Source: Bilabrum cf. latius (lineage: Eukaryota; Bigyra: Bicosoecida; Bigyra; Bicosoecida). Taken from it: a stretch of 64,000 nt of DNA. The stretch spans positions 744,001 to 808,000 of the forward strand of contig OZ237765.1 in NCBI GenBank assembly GCA_965178125.1. The letters are read 5' to 3'. Below, piece after piece: positions 13,181 through 27,200 of the stretch. Below the pieces are notes generated by a model. That model ran no database searches. It had not been told where the DNA came from and was given only the letters and a program-made list of their open reading frames with translations. A program made the translations under genes and the position numbers. The stretch's first letter is position 1; each line of letters starts with the position of its first letter.

Positions 13181-14770
13181 ATGCGAACGGTAGTCTCAAT
13201 TATTGGTAGCCTAATGGCATCTATGGCCGCTGCCAGAATCTCTCATGTGAGAATGCATGATGTATCAGTGTCGGCTTCCGCGAAGAGTGTTCGGAGCGTC
13301 TTGCATCGCCTCAGATACTATTCCTATCTCATCGGCCGGTTGAATTGCCGGGCCCCTGCTCTGTTGTATTTTAATCTCGAAAGTGTGTGTTTGTCGTCTT
13401 GGCTCGTAGTGTCGAGCTATTCGGCAACTCGCACCCCTCCGCGTCACATGGCTTCTGTTTACCATGCGGTATGCCCATGGGTTGCTTGAACGTACGATAT
13501 GGGTTTACATGTAAATTCCACGCCACGTTATCATCGCAGTCTTGCGCTTGGGATAGCGGGCTCGGTGCAACATTCAACCTTGCGCCATTCGTGGGCGACG
13601 AGGGGATCATGCTGCAAGACGACAGAAATGTGGATGATGGGCAGATGCACTGGGAATACGCTATTGGTTTCTGTAATAACTTAGGTGAGACCGTGCTTTC
13701 CCGTGCCAATATTGCGATGGCATTGCATTGTGTACTTGTGTGCGCTGCAGTCGGGACCCTTCCAAGAGATCCGCCTCGCACACGAACGCACCCCCAAGGG
13801 CACCCTCCCTATCAGTCCCAACCCCATCTTAATTGCGTTACCGAGCAACTTCGCAGATTCGATCCCGGCGGACTACCCCATGTGCCAGCAGACGGGCCCC
13901 TTCGGCGGCCCCTACACAAACTCTGCCCCCGCGCCCGCCTTCCAGTTCGCCTCCCCCATCAACAAGGATGACCCGGACACGAGGGACAAATGCTACCGCC
14001 TCGGCGGGGACGTGGGCGTCCTGGGCAACCTCAAGTTCGACCTCATCTGGGGCCCCAACTCGACAGACCCCTCCGAGGGCCTGTCTCTGACCTACTCGGG
14101 CGGAGACCTCTGCAAGGCCGACCAGACCCAGAAGCGCAAGATCAGGCTGCATATGCTCTGCGACGTCAAGGCCTCGTACCAGCCCTCCAGGGCACTCGTC
14201 GTGGAGGACAACGTCTGCGAGTACAACGTGATCGTGCACACCAAGTACGCGTGCCCCCTTGAGTGCGACCCCGACTATGGGGAGGACTCGCCCTCTCGCA
14301 GGGCCCTCCTCGAGGAGAACAACCCGTACAAGGCGCGGGAGCTGCAGTTCAACCCCAAGGGGGGGCTCTGCCACAGCCACGGTGTGTGCGGGTACGACCA
14401 GACCAACGGGTACGCCAAGTGCTTCTGCAACGAGGGCTACTCCGGGCAGTACTGCGAGCAGCTGGGCGACAAGGGGCTGGTTCCCATCAAGAGGCACACC
14501 GGCAACATCGTGGGCGCGCTCTTCGGAGGCATCGTGACGGGGCTCGTGCTCGCGGGCGGGGCCTACTGGTACTTTGTCATCGGGTGCGGTGGGGGCATGG
14601 GCGGCGGCATGGGAGGGGGCATGGGGGGAGGGTCCAAGAGTGCCCCCAGCGGGGGGGACTACGCCCCTGAGTTTAGCGGGGCAGCCGGCGGGGCTGGCGA
14701 GCTGGACGGGGGCGACGATGGGGGTTACACTGCGCCCATCGACGACATGGACGTGGGCATGGACCACTAA
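13181..14770 (+). CDS. MRH-EGF-TM receptor-like protein B
   Basis: Three exons: 13181-13246, 13540-13684 and 13857-14770; 374 aa. Donors are GTGAGA; acceptors are catcgcag and cttcgcag. Exon 1 encodes a 22-residue signal peptide. Exon 2 opens the MRH domain (S-C-A-W-D-S-G) and ends F-C-N-N-L; exon 3 restores the frame as D-S-I-P-A-D, aligning with C-G-N-I-D-P-L-P in paralogue A, which supports the intron choice over an earlier ctgcag. MRH signatures: L-T-Y-S-G-G-D-L-C, H-M-L-C-D, C-E-Y-N-V-I and A-C-P-L-E-C. A longer linker, an EGF-like module (C-F-C-N-E-G-Y-S-G-Q-Y-C), one membrane span (N-I-V-G-A-L-F-G-G-I-V) and a Gly/Met-rich tail follow. The stop is UAA, with an in-frame UGA two codons later; the alignment of D-H-UAA with the paralogue's E-H-UGA supports UAA as the terminator. 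Confidence 0.86.
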
Positions 14771-15205
14771 GCACTGTGACCTGTGGGGAGGTCGTGGGGC
14801 GTGTGACGAGTGGGAACTAGCTCGCCCATCCATTGCCTCCCCCGTGCTCTCTATCGTGTTGGTCCTGCCCGGCTGCCAATGACTGCTGGTGGGCGGGCGC
14901 GCTGAGTGTTTTTATTTCTGTGTGGTGGTGAAGGACTGGATGTGCGGCGGGGCACTTTCTCGGATCGCAGAGCGGGGGCAGCATGGAACGATGGCGTGGT
15001 TGGGTGGGTGGATGGCTGTCTGCTGCATCCTGTTACTGTGTGATGAGTGGGCCGCGGGGCCGCACGCGTCGCTGCCCAGGCCGTGTGCATTGCGTGGCGA
15101 CAACTCTGGAATGAACCACACACGCAAGTGCGCAAATGTCCATGTGCATGTTTAGCATGCGCAAAAGCCATTCAATCGCACACCATATATTGCACGCTTG
15201 CTACA
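14771..15205. other. Convergent intergenic, 435 bp
   Basis: 3' ends of MRH-B (+) and the first DUF2306 gene (-) face each other here. It contains one 12-bp copy of the dispersed word (GTGTGACGAGTG, 14801-14812) and nothing else I can name. Confidence 0.6.
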
Positions 15206-18200
15206 TCACGGGGTCGCGTGCACGAGCTGAGTTGTCGAGGCCGTGCTGGCGTCGCTGAGCCCCGCCTCGGTTTTGCCACCCCCACCATGCTCGATGCATT
15301 CAAGTGCTCCCAAGCGAGCATCATCCGTAGTTTTCGATTCCTATCCCCGCACGCCATCGCGCAGATGGTCTCCCCACGCCCCGCAGCACCCCGGGCACCA
15401 CCCCCTGATGTACACCTCGGCCAGAGCAAGCGGAGGCAGGTAGAAGAGCCACGCCGCCACGTTCAGCCATGTCACGAAGGCAGTTCCATCGAGGAACCTA
15501 AGCCTGAGGAACAAAGGGAATACGAGCAGCCTGTACACGGCGCTCCCGATCCCCACCGCGTACAGCCGAGTGGCCCACGCTCGGTGGGACTCGATCTCGC
15601 GGTGCCAGGCATGCCAGCCCGTCATGCATGCGCAGCCCAGCATGGCCAGGCCGTACCCAACGAACGACACATCCATCACAATCCCGCCTCTTGTGCTGTA
15701 CAGTATGGTGTAGATCAGGCCTGGGACGGCCGTGACGGCGCAGGCAGCGAGATATGTCCGTCCAGTCCACCGATGGACTGCAGGGTAACTGCGTCGGATG
15801 CACTTGACGAATTGGAGCGGGCCAGCCAGGAGGATGATGACGCCGCCGGCCCAGTGCATGCCCATGAGGAGGGCGTGGTACGTCTGCGAGACTGATAATT
15901 GGGAGCAGTCTCTTAGTTTCGGTCAAATACAGTGTGTATCCTATGCAACTAAGACTCAAACAGAACTTACCTGAGAGAAGTCTTCTATGGACTACCATTC
16001 GCTGACAGGCTGCGCATTGTCATTTGAATAGTGATCAGATCTGTGCGAAGAGGAGTTCTGGTCTCGGCGGTGGACGCCAGAATAGTGAAGGGGTCCGGGT
16101 ATGCGTCGGACATCTCGCCTTCGAGGAAAAGAAAAGAAATATGTATCCAGCAAATAGAACACCCCATGCTGCGAGACCCCACCAGAGCCATTCCACCGTT
16201 GTTGGAGAGCAAGACTCCTCGGCATTTTCCTGCGGCTGTGACGGACCCGCTGCTGCGACGCCCTTTATCAGCTGCCATGACATATCATTGGCAATTAACG
16301 GATCCCCTTGGGCTTGAACCATACAATGTGACACTTCTAATCTCTAGAGCCAATCCCTGTTTCTTTGGGCTACTGGACAAATAACAGTCGCGGTGCCTGC
16401 CTAGACCCATCCGGAGTCGCAGTATTTCCGATGCTTCGAAGCCACGTCTTCAGACGCCTTCACAGGCACATAAAGCTCACACCTACCCTGCCTCAAGAGG
16501 GTCTACATCGGCTTCGCTGCCCGACGTCTCGCGAGAGGTCCCTGCCGCCCGCACGCCTGACGCAGCCAGCGCAACGCCGCTGCTAGTGGCCCCCACCTCC
16601 GAGTCTGCACCACCACTAGCACCAAGTTCTTTAGCATCGTCCGCATCGCCATTGTCTAGTTTCTATCCGCCATCTTGCTCGATCCCGCTCCCGCAGCACC
16701 CCGGGCACCACCCCCTGATGTACACCTCGGCCAGAGCGAGCGCAGGCAGGTAGAAGAGCCACGCCGCCACGTTCAGCCAGACCTCAAACTCGCGGTCAGG
16801 CAGGTAGAAGAAAAAGACAGGCACAATCAGCAGCCTGTACACGGCGCTCCCGATCCCCACCGCGTACAGCCGAGTGGCCCACGCTCGGTGGGACTCGATC
16901 TCGCGGTGCCAGGCATGCCAGCCCGTCATGCATGCGCAGCCCAGCATGGCCAGGCCGTACCCAACGAACGACACATCCATCACAATCCCGCCTCTTGTGC
17001 TGTACAGTATGGTGTAGATCAGGCCTGGGACGGCCGTGACGGCGCAGGCAGCGAGATATGCCCGTCCAGTCCACCGATGGACTGCAGGGTAAGTGCGTCG
17101 GATGCACTTGACGAATTGAAGTGGGCCAGCCAGGAGGATGATAACGCCGCCGGCCCAGTGCATGCCCATGAGGAGGGCGTGGTACGTCTGCGAGATTCGA
17201 AATGGGCATTGGGAAACTAACATAGAGTGCCGACGGTGACAGCAGCGAGTTGCTGGCGCCGAGACCGACTTGTCGCGCTTTTGAAATCGGGAAGACGCTA
17301 GCTTTGGTAGCACATCTATGATTTCCTGTATTAACTTGCGTTTATGTGCAAAGCATGCCGCAATGGGGACTTCATACCTGCCGAATGCACGAGCTGTCAT
17401 GCTTCCGGTTATGTCAGCAGCGGAAGTCTCCTCGGTGGGTGCGCTGGAGCTATCCTGCTCGCACGGAATGATGCATTATAAGATGAAACACCCTTCTCAC
17501 CTCAGAATAGTCGCTGACTGTTCCCCAGGTCTCGCTTGGCTGCGCTAGGAAGGGATGCACAGGCAGAACGGCACGGTGCTCCGGAAGCGTCCGCGGAGGC
17601 TTCCCGGCGGGTAACCGCAACGACACGAGCACCGGCGGGGAGCACCTGCTCTGCCATGCGAGCACGGCTTGCGATCGATGCAGCTATACCATGCAATACT
17701 TCTTACTTGGGCAAAGAACACTACCACGATGTACATGGCGAACAGCCCTCCCCAGCCCACGAGCGCCCACCAGAGCCAATCCACGCATGTGGCCTCTCCA
17801 CAGCAGCAGGCTTCCACTGCGGGCACGCTGGGGGCCCCAGGCGAAGTTGGCGAGTCTTTATCGTGGACACCGTGGTAGTCATCGTCCTGGTGAGCAGGTG
17901 TCGCTGCCATTTCTACCTGAGAAGCCATTCTTGGCGTGTGCGGACGCCTTGGTGTGAGGCTCTTGCGCGTCACGTGTGTTTGCGGAACTGAATTAGCGCG
18001 GCGCCTAAAAGATCGAGGAGCATATTCTAATCGAAAATGATGGCTGCAGCCGGTCTGCTGGCTCTATGCGCAGCATTGGTTGGTGCTGAGTTGGGAAACC
18101 GCCCCGTAAAGTTCAAAGTGCAGCCCGCAAACACCGACACATCGAAGGTGCATCGTCTTATCGTGGTGACTAGCTCGCACCTCGACCTAGGATTCAATGA

Positions 18201-21200
18201 CTTCTGGGGTGACACACACGGTCCATTTATGACCACGGGTATTATCCAACGCCACTGGGACGTCTACTACCAGCGGGCCATTGACACTCAGATTGCGCTC
18301 GCGGGCGATGATGAGGTGCGCCAGCTCCTCGCACCAAACTCCCTGCCGTATGCATACATGGCACAGCCATTCGTCGCAAAGCTGTTATACGATTGCGACG
18401 CATCGACACGGGGAGCCACTGCACTTGCTCGGGCGTGGAACGCGACCTGGTGGCCTTGGGGTGAGGATCGAACCAACGGTGGAAATGCTTCGCTCCCCTC
18501 CATCCCAGGCCCGCAGGGGGCTCCGCTGCTGAAGTGCCCACCTCCAAGCACAGTCGCTGCCTTCAAACAGGCTTTCAGCAACGGGACCCTTTTCCTGCCT
18601 GCGTACCCGCACAACGGCGGCCTGCAAATGCACACTGCCGGCGGCCTCATCGCCTCACTTGCGATCGCAAAGCGGCTGACAGCACAAGCAGGCGTGCCCG
18701 CCCCGCGGACGTATTCTTAGCGAGATGTCCCCGGCCTCACCCGGGGTGCCCTCCCCCTCCTCAACGCAAACGGGGTGCTCCAGGTGAGCCTGGGCTCTGG
18801 GGGTGCTCCAGGGGGTCACCCGGTGACCCCAGATGGACCCTTCGTCTGGAGGGACCAGGGAACTGGGGCTCAGGTGCTGATGACCCGCAGCGACGGGTAC
18901 GGGAACACCACGTTTGTCCTCCCAGACGGCACCGCAATGCTGTGCTACTGGAACAGGGACAACACGGGCCCGTTCTTCGCACCCTCGGTCAAGCAGGCGC
19001 TGCAGGCGCTCAGGGAACAATTCCCGCAGGCATCCATCGAGTTCGGTACATTCGATGCCTTTCTGGACGCGGCGCTCCCCCAGCTGCACCTGCTCCCTGT
19101 GCTGACCCAGGAGATCGGGGACGGGTGGCAGCACGGATCAGCGGCCTCGCCCTGGAAGCACGCGGCATTCATGGCACTGCAGCGCGCCAGAGAGGCGTGC
19201 ATCCTGGAGCGTGACCCGGCCTGTGACCCCTCCTCCTCTGAGATGCAGAGCTTCGACCTGTGGATGAGCAAGATCCCCGAGCACACGAGCGGGCTGAGCA
19301 CCAACTTTTACTTCACGGACTACAGCACCTGGACGAACGCTGAGTTCCAGCAGGCGGCCAGCTCGAGGAGTCCCCAACACGGCGAGTACAACGTGTATGC
19401 CCAGAGCCTCCTCGAGCAGAGCGCGGTCATCGACTGGGCCCTGGCCGCGCTCCCCGAGGGCCACCCTATCCGGCAGCGAGCCGAGGGGGCCATCGATCGG
19501 ATCAGGCCCAGGGAGCAGCCGGACCCGGGGTCGGAGGGTGCGGTCCCCCTGCAGTTCAATGCATCCGGGCTTGCCGATGTGCGCTGTGACCTGGATGGCG
19601 TGCAGGTGGTTGCAACCGTGAACCGGAGCGCCGTGGGCGTGACTGGGCTGACCGTCGCTGGCTAGCCCATCGTGTCGGCCTCGAACGGGGGCGTGCTCGG
19701 GGTGCTTCAGTACCAGCAGCTGGACGATGAGCACGACTTCATCCCGTTCCTCAACGACTTCGGATTTGAGGCCTGCCCCAAGAACATGTCCAGCTCAAGT
19801 AACCTGGGTTGCAACAACTTCATGAAACCAGGGGCACAGGCCGCTGCCGGGGAGCAGATGGTGTCCAGGGTCGTACGCGGGCAGATGGCCGGGGCATGGG
19901 CCGCGACCAGCTCTGCTAATGGACGCATGAATGGGCAGGGGCAGTGCTCGATGTACATCAAGGCCGATTTCACCAACAGCACCGCGAGCAGGACCGCGGG
20001 CGCGCCTGCCACCGGCTGGACGGTGATCCGTGTGAAAGCTGCGGGTGCGCGAGCGGTGCAGGTGTCCATCGATACGCAGGTGTTCGATAAGCGCGCCACG
20101 CGGCTCCCGGAAGCCCTGTGGACGAGCTTCCGGTTCGATGCGCCTGACGGGAGCGAGGCTGGTGGTGCCACTGGCAGCGGTGGCAGTGGTGGTCAAAGCC
20201 GTGCCGGGGGCGCCTCTGCAGGGGGTGAGTGGAGGGTGCGGGTGCTGGGGCAGCCCGTGGATCCCACGGACGTGGTCAGGCACGGCTCCACGCACCTGCA
20301 CGGCACTGCCAATGGGGTCACCTACGTGTCTCCCGGCATGAACCTGACCGTGACTTCGCTGTCGGCGCCGCTCTGGAGCACCGGGATCATGAGTCCATTT
20401 CCCACTCCGTCGGGCCCGCCTGACGGGGAGACGTCAGCCGTATTCAGCCCTTCCCGCGGGCTGCACATGAACTTATGGAACAACGTCTGGAACTGCAACT
20501 TCCCAACGTTCTGGCCCTTCCGCAAGGAGGACGCCAACCTGAGCTTCGGATTTTAGGTTCTTGTGGAATTGTGATCGATTTGTACCCAGAGAGCTTGTTT
20601 ACGTGTTACGAACAACTGCAGAGCTTGTTTGGCACCAGTGGTCGTCTCCAACCGGAACCACATTCGCTGTGCTCAGTACCAAAAAGAGACTCCCAACTAG
20701 ACTAACTATATGGTATCAAGGCTCGCATAGCGCCAGCAAACTCATTCGTAGTGCACGCGCACGGCCTCCCCGTTGAACTTGGCCCCGTTGTACCTGCTGA
20801 TGGCCGTCTCGGCCGCGTGGGCATCATCGAACGTCACGAACCCCGTTGCGCTCCTCCCCGAGGGGTTAGGCTTCACGTCCGTACGGCAGCTGCCCACCTT
20901 GCTCATCTCGTCCTTGAGGTCCTGCCACGCGATCCCCTCGGGCAGGTTCTCGATCACCACACGGGCGCCCCCACGGCGACCGCCCCCACCGCGGGGGGCA
21001 CCCCTGTCGAACCCCCGGTCGGCACCCCGGTCGTAACCGCCACCGCCGCCCCGGCGGTCGTACCCGCCCCTGTCCGCGCCCCTGTCGTACCCTCCCCTGG
21101 GGCCATCCCTGTCCCCGCCGCGGGGACGCGTGGGCTCCCCGTCGTGCTTGACGAACACGTTCCTGCCCATGAGGTTGCGCTCGTTCAGGATGCGCACGGC

Positions 21201-24200
21201 CCGGTCTGCGTCTGCCTTGGTCTCGTACTCGCAGATTCCGAATCCCTTGGACCTCCCCCCGGGCATCTCCTCCACCTTGGCGTATCCCACGGGCCCGGCC
21301 TCCCTGGCAAAGTCCTTGAGCTCCTGCCACTTGACGTCCCACGACAGGTTGCCGAAGTACACGCGGTGGCCGCTGCCCCTGGCTCCCCCGCGGGGGGGTC
21401 CCCGCTCGTCGCGGCGGTCCTCCCGGGGTGCCCTGTCCCGTGGTGCCCTGTCCCGTGGTGCGTCCCTGTCCCGGGGCGCCCTGCCCCCTGGCGCCTCGCG
21501 GTCCTCGCGCACCATCACGGGGCGGCCCATGTGGTCCTGGTCGTGCACCTCCTTGACCGCGCGCACCGCCTCCTCCTTGCTCGAGTACGTCACGATGGCG
21601 GCCCCGAGGGACTTGCCGTCCCTGCGACGGAGCAGGTCCACGTCCACGACCGTGCCGGCCTTGCCCATGAGGTCGCGCACGTCGTCCACGGTGGCTTCCC
21701 AGCTCATGTTACCCACGTACACGCGGGAGTTAGACACGGCTGCCGCCGCCTTCTTCTTGAACTCCGCCTCTGACTTCCTGCAAACCAACAGATGAGAATT
21801 GAATAAAAAACGCCTCGCTCCACCGAACCGTGTTTCCGCTCGATCGAACCACACAGACGATACCCATCAAAAAAGAATCCGATAGCATGTAGCACCCTCC
21901 ATTTTCAAAGCCCAATCCCCCGATTCCTGATGTGCTGGCCGTACGCGAGTGGTGGATCCGGCAGCACATCGATCGAATCTTCGAACCAAGTAATGGCCGC
22001 GGCGTACGAACGTCCGTGCAAAATCATGCTATGTTGCTGAACTCCCAAACACTCCACATGCACGTGCGAGTCTATTGTGTCTCCGTGTATGCCACGTCCT
22101 TTGGTTGCACTCCCCCAAAACCACACATCCCTCCCTCACCGGTCCGACGCCTTGGAAGGCCCCGCAGTCGCCTTCTTCTCATCCACAATATCATCAAGAG
22201 CGCGGTCAATGTCACTGATTGCCGCCATGATGCAAGGAATTCAACGTAGTGCGCGCGCAGGAACGCGCGGACGGTCACGGAAAACCACACTTTCCGCTTC
22301 AAACATCACTCTACAATGCTTAAATTCGAGTTTGAACATTATCGGGTCCAATGGCGGACCTAACATCTGAAAGGGCAATTGCACGCCTGCTGAACGGACT
22401 TTAGATTGCTGATCAAAGCCTCCTAGACCTTTGTGTGCGGCAGTATGGCAGGGATGGTGCTGCCATGTCGAATACGCAGGATCTTGGTCGCATTTTGGCG
22501 CATTTGAAGTCACATGCAGACCCGTCAAGCCATCGAGACATTGAAACATGTTTCATAAACCTGGTACAAAAGGTGAGCCAAATCAGGGCCCGACAACGCT
22601 TTTCGTGTCGACTCCTGGATACCACCACCTGCAGCTGCTTCGACTCTATTTACCTCTCAGGACTAGGGTGGCCTTGCGTACGTTCTTCGAACCATCGCCA
22701 GAACGCTTGGTGATAGCGGCTTCCTGTCTGCGGTAGGACCGTCAGCAGCTGGCTCAAGCGCCGGCAGCTCGGCACAGCGGTCCCCGGCTCGCTCTCGCTC
22801 CGGCTCCGGAGCGCGAGCCACTCCCGCCAGGCGAGCTGCAGCAGGCACTGCCAGTGAACGAGAAGGAGAACCACCCTACCAAGGTATTGGCGCGCACACC
22901 CGCGCATTCACTGCGTCCGGGTAGCAGCAGCAACCACAAGCCGACCCAGCAGCAGCATCGGGGGATGACACCCCCTCGCGCTCCCAGGGCCCCAGAGCCG
23001 GCGACGGGCAGCACCGCAGTGATCACCACCACCAACACCTCCGCGCCGGGCGAGCGGCCCTGCGCGGGGCCCATGAATCGGAGCCGGGAGTGCGCCGGGG
23101 CGACCCCCCGCGGCCCCCCCCACAGGCGTGGGCCAGCCCGACGAGGGGGGGGGAGGGGACCAGCGCCGTTGCCGTCACAGGCGTATCGCTGAGCGGAGGG
23201 GATGCCATGAGAAGTGCTGCTGGCCCATCGCCCCTCGCGATGGCGCGCCTGCAAGACCTGGAGGCGGGGCGGCGGGCCGTGCTGCGAGACGAGAGGAGGC
23301 GGGCTCCTGATGCCGTGCAGTACGGGGGGGTCATCATGCTGAGGTGCGCGCCATCCGCGGGGGGCAGGTGCATCGCGCTGCGGGGCACCTTGCGGGAATG
23401 GGGCCGAATCCGCGAGGGTCGGCGCGGAGGTGCGCTGGGAGATGGATGGGGGGGGATGGAGGACGATGAAGTGATGGAGGGCGAGGACGAAGGGGGGGCG
23501 CTGACGGTGAGTCTTGGGGGGTAGGCGCACGGCGGGCGCTGGGGGGGTCGGTCCGTGGGGTCGGGGTCGCTATCTGACTCCCGCTCGAGAGTCAGTTTGG
23601 ACGACTCGAGCCGGTCGATGTCGAGGAGCGGCCTGGGGATGGGGATGGGGATGGGGATGGGGCGCCGTGGGGGCGGGCGAGGGGGGCGCGGCTCTCGGCG
23701 GCTTGCCCTGGAGGGGAGAGGCGAAGGAGCAGCGGGGGAGTGCTTCGTGCTGTGCAGGGCGGGGGCTTCGGCGGGTGCTCTGGTGGGGCATGGGGCCGCG
23801 GGGGGGCTGGTGGGCGTGGCGTCTGCGGGCCGCGGCCCTCTGCTGTGCGGGGAGTCGGTGGTGCTTCGGTCTGCGAGGAGCAGGCGGGTGCTTGCTGCCA
23901 GCGGGCTGGGGACGGGGAACAGCGGTGTTCCCCGAGTGGATGTGGAGGACCCGGGGCAGGCCGGGGCAAGTGCTCAGTGGCTGGTCGCAACACCGAGCTG
24001 GCTCGCGGGAGAGAGCGCCCTGCGATCCTCGACCTAGTCCTCCTCGGATGCGGCCAAGAGCAACCAGGCGGTTGTAACCTACGGCGAGCCGGTGCTCCTG
24101 CGGAACCGCGCCACGGGCGAGTACCTGTGCGCGGCGCCGCAAGAGGAGGGATTGGGTGGGTGGGCGGATGCAGGAGGACCGCTCGCGTCTGGCCGGGGCG

Positions 24201-27200
24201 GCGGGAGCAGCAGCTCGGAGGACTCCGATTTTGAAGATGAAGACGAGTAGGCGAGGGAGGAGAGGAAGGTGGAGGAGGGGGCGGGGGTGCTCCCCGTGAT
24301 GGCCCCGCTGCTGCCCCCGAGTGGGGGTCAAGGCCAGGCCCCCAGGGGTCAGGCAGAGGAGGCGGCTCTGGAGGCCAGGGCAGCGGCGGCGGGTCGGGGC
24401 CGCGCCACGGTGCTGCTGCTGGACGACGGCGGCTCCCAGCTGCTGCAGAGGGACGCGGCTGCCACGGGGACCCACGAGCCCGCGCGTGTTCCCTCATCCA
24501 GGACCTGGCAGATCCTCCCGCGGTGCGCCCCCCTGGCACCCGCCTGGGCCTCGGCCAGGCCCGCCCTCGAGGCCGCACGGGCGGCAGTGACGTCAGCCAC
24601 GCCCGCGGCCTCCTCCCACACGAGGAGCACTGCGTCTAGGGGCGGCAGGGCGCTGGACATGGGAGCTGCCGCCAGGGCAGGCACAGCCGGGATCATCTCG
24701 TTTGCGGCCCCTGCGCACCCCGCCCCCTGCGCCCCGCTACTGCCCCTGCGCCCGGGCCTGCCGCGGGACGCCGGCAACTCGGAGTCGGATTCCCAGCCTT
24801 CTTCCACCGGCCCCGCGGAGGCGCTCGTGCCCGTCCCGCTGGGTACTTGTTCCCTGGAGGAACAAGAGGCATGCCTGGTGCAGGACCTGCTGGACGCGAT
24901 GGCGGGCGCGCACGGGAGGTACCTGGTGGCGAGGGTGGCGGCGGGCCGGGGCAGCCGCGGGGGCAGTGGGGCCGCAGCGGGGAGCGCGGTCTCGCCGTCT
25001 GGGCGGCTGGGGAGAGTGCTTGCGGGGGAGGTTCCGCAGGCGCCGCGCACTGCCCAGGCGGCGGCCGACTCGGCGGCCGGCACTTCTCTGGACCTCGGGC
25101 CTCACCTGCAGTCCCCAAGCGCGGCCGCCGCGGCTGCGAGCCGCCTCGTGTTTGAGGTGGACCACAGGGGCGCGGAGGGTGACCCGCCTGCTGACACGGG
25201 GCTGCTGCAGCTGGCCGCGGACGGGGCGCGGCTGGCGGGGGCGCACGTGCGCTGCAGTGCGCTGCTCGAAGCGGCCAGTCGGCCCAGCGCGGGGAGGACC
25301 TGGCAGGCCATCGCGGCGGCGGGGCGGGCGGTGCTGACTGAGTATGGGCTGCTGGTGGCGCAGCTCGAGGCAATCGCGGGCGGGGCGCTGCAGGAACGGG
25401 CCGATGGATCTCCCGGGGGCAGCCAGGCGGGGGCGGGCCGTGGCGGCCTGGGACCCGGTGGTGTCGCTGGTGGCATAGATTTCGGGGAAGGGGTCAGCGG
25501 GCTGCGGCGGGCGGGGGCGGGGCTGAGCCTGCAGCGGCTGTGGTCCCTCTCCCAGCCCACACTCGTCACACTAGAAGCGCTGGAGCGGGCGCTGCGGACG
25601 GGCCTGGCGGCGGGTGCGCGCGGCGGGGCGGTGCTGGGTGCACTGCACGGTCTTGCCTCCGCGTCCGGGGACGAGACCTCCAGGGCCCTGGCGGAGCACC
25701 TGCTGCAGGCGGGCTCGGGCCCCTTCCTCCGCCAGCTGGAGGAGTGGGTGTACAGGGGCAGGCTGGACGACCCCGAGGGGGAGTTCTTCGTGCAAGGCGA
25801 CCCGGGCCAGAGGAGGGGGCGGCTGGGGACGGACCCCCACTGCTTGTACTGGGAATAGCGATTCCGGATCCGGGAGGAGGCTGTTCCCTCGTTCCTCAAG
25901 CGTGTGGCGGGGAAGGCCCTGGAGGCGGGCAAGTGCCTCCACGCTCTCAGGGGGTCGGTCCCCCCTGCGGCCGTGCTGCCGGGACTCGCTGGGCGCGCGT
26001 CCTCCTCGGCCTCCCAGATCTCCGGATCGGGTCACCGCCAGCAGCAGGCGAGGGCTGGTGCCTCTCACTCGTCACACCCTCTCGCGTGGGAGGAGGGGGG
26101 CGCGGAGGCCCCCGGGCTGCCGCGGGTGCTGCTTCAGGACCGGGCGAAGAGGAGGCGCAACCTGCGAGAGGGGCGCGGCGGGGGTGGGCAGAGTGGCGTT
26201 AGAGATGGAAGGGCCGCAGCCGGAGTGGTCAGTGCCCCGGGGGCTCGCACGGGACAGTCTCCGCAGGCACTCAGCGTATGCCCGCACGCCGCGCCCCTGC
26301 ACCTGGGCGCAGACGTGGGTCCCCTCGAGGCGGCCGTGGAGAGGGCGCACGAGTATGCCACCCGCGCGCTGGCCCGGTTCTTGCTGCTGGATGCACGCGT
26401 GATCGAATACCTCCGTGCAGTGAGGGGCTTGTTCCTCGGGTCCGAGGGGCAGTACCTCCTCGCATTCGCGGAGAGCGCCGCTGACGAGCTGGACAAGGAG
26501 GTGGCGGTGGGGGTGGGGGTGGGGGGTGGGGGCGAGGCAGGTGTGGAGGGGGATGGGGGGGATGGGGGGGAGATGCCGGGGGCGGGTGGGAGGCGCGGTG
26601 GGAGCGCAGCCATGGCGCAATCCGTCGGCGCCCTCCAGCGGGCAGCGGCACACGAGCAGAAGCACGTGTCGCAGTTCCGGCTGCAGTCCCTTCTGGACCT
26701 GGCGCTGAGAACCTCCTCTTCGGCGGCGGCTGGGGGGCTGGATGGGCGCCCGGGACGGGAGGCAGGGGCCGTGTCTGGGATCGGCTTGCTGGCGGACAGC
26801 GTGTCCTGCCGGCTGGAAGAGGCCCGCCTGACTGACGTGCTGCAGGCGCTCAAGCACAGCAAGCCAGTGGAGGGAGGGGACCAGGATGAAGAGGGCGAAG
26901 GGGGCGATGGGGAGGATCAGAGCGCCGGGTGGGGAGGGTGGCAGGCTGCAGGCGCCATCCAGAAAGCCGCCGAGGAGGCGGTGGAGGCAGTGGCGGCTGC
27001 CCGCGCGCTGCCCGACGGGCTGGCTGGGGATGGCACAGGGGGTCGCATCTCCGGGTCTGCCTCTGTGTCCTCCCGGTCCACCATGGGGGGGGGCGGCTCC
27101 ATCGGGGGCGGGAGCAGGGGGGGGTCCTTGTCCTCTGGCGGGGTTCGGAGGGCGGACACGGCCCTGATGGGCTTCGCGGCGATGTCCATGGAGCTCTCTG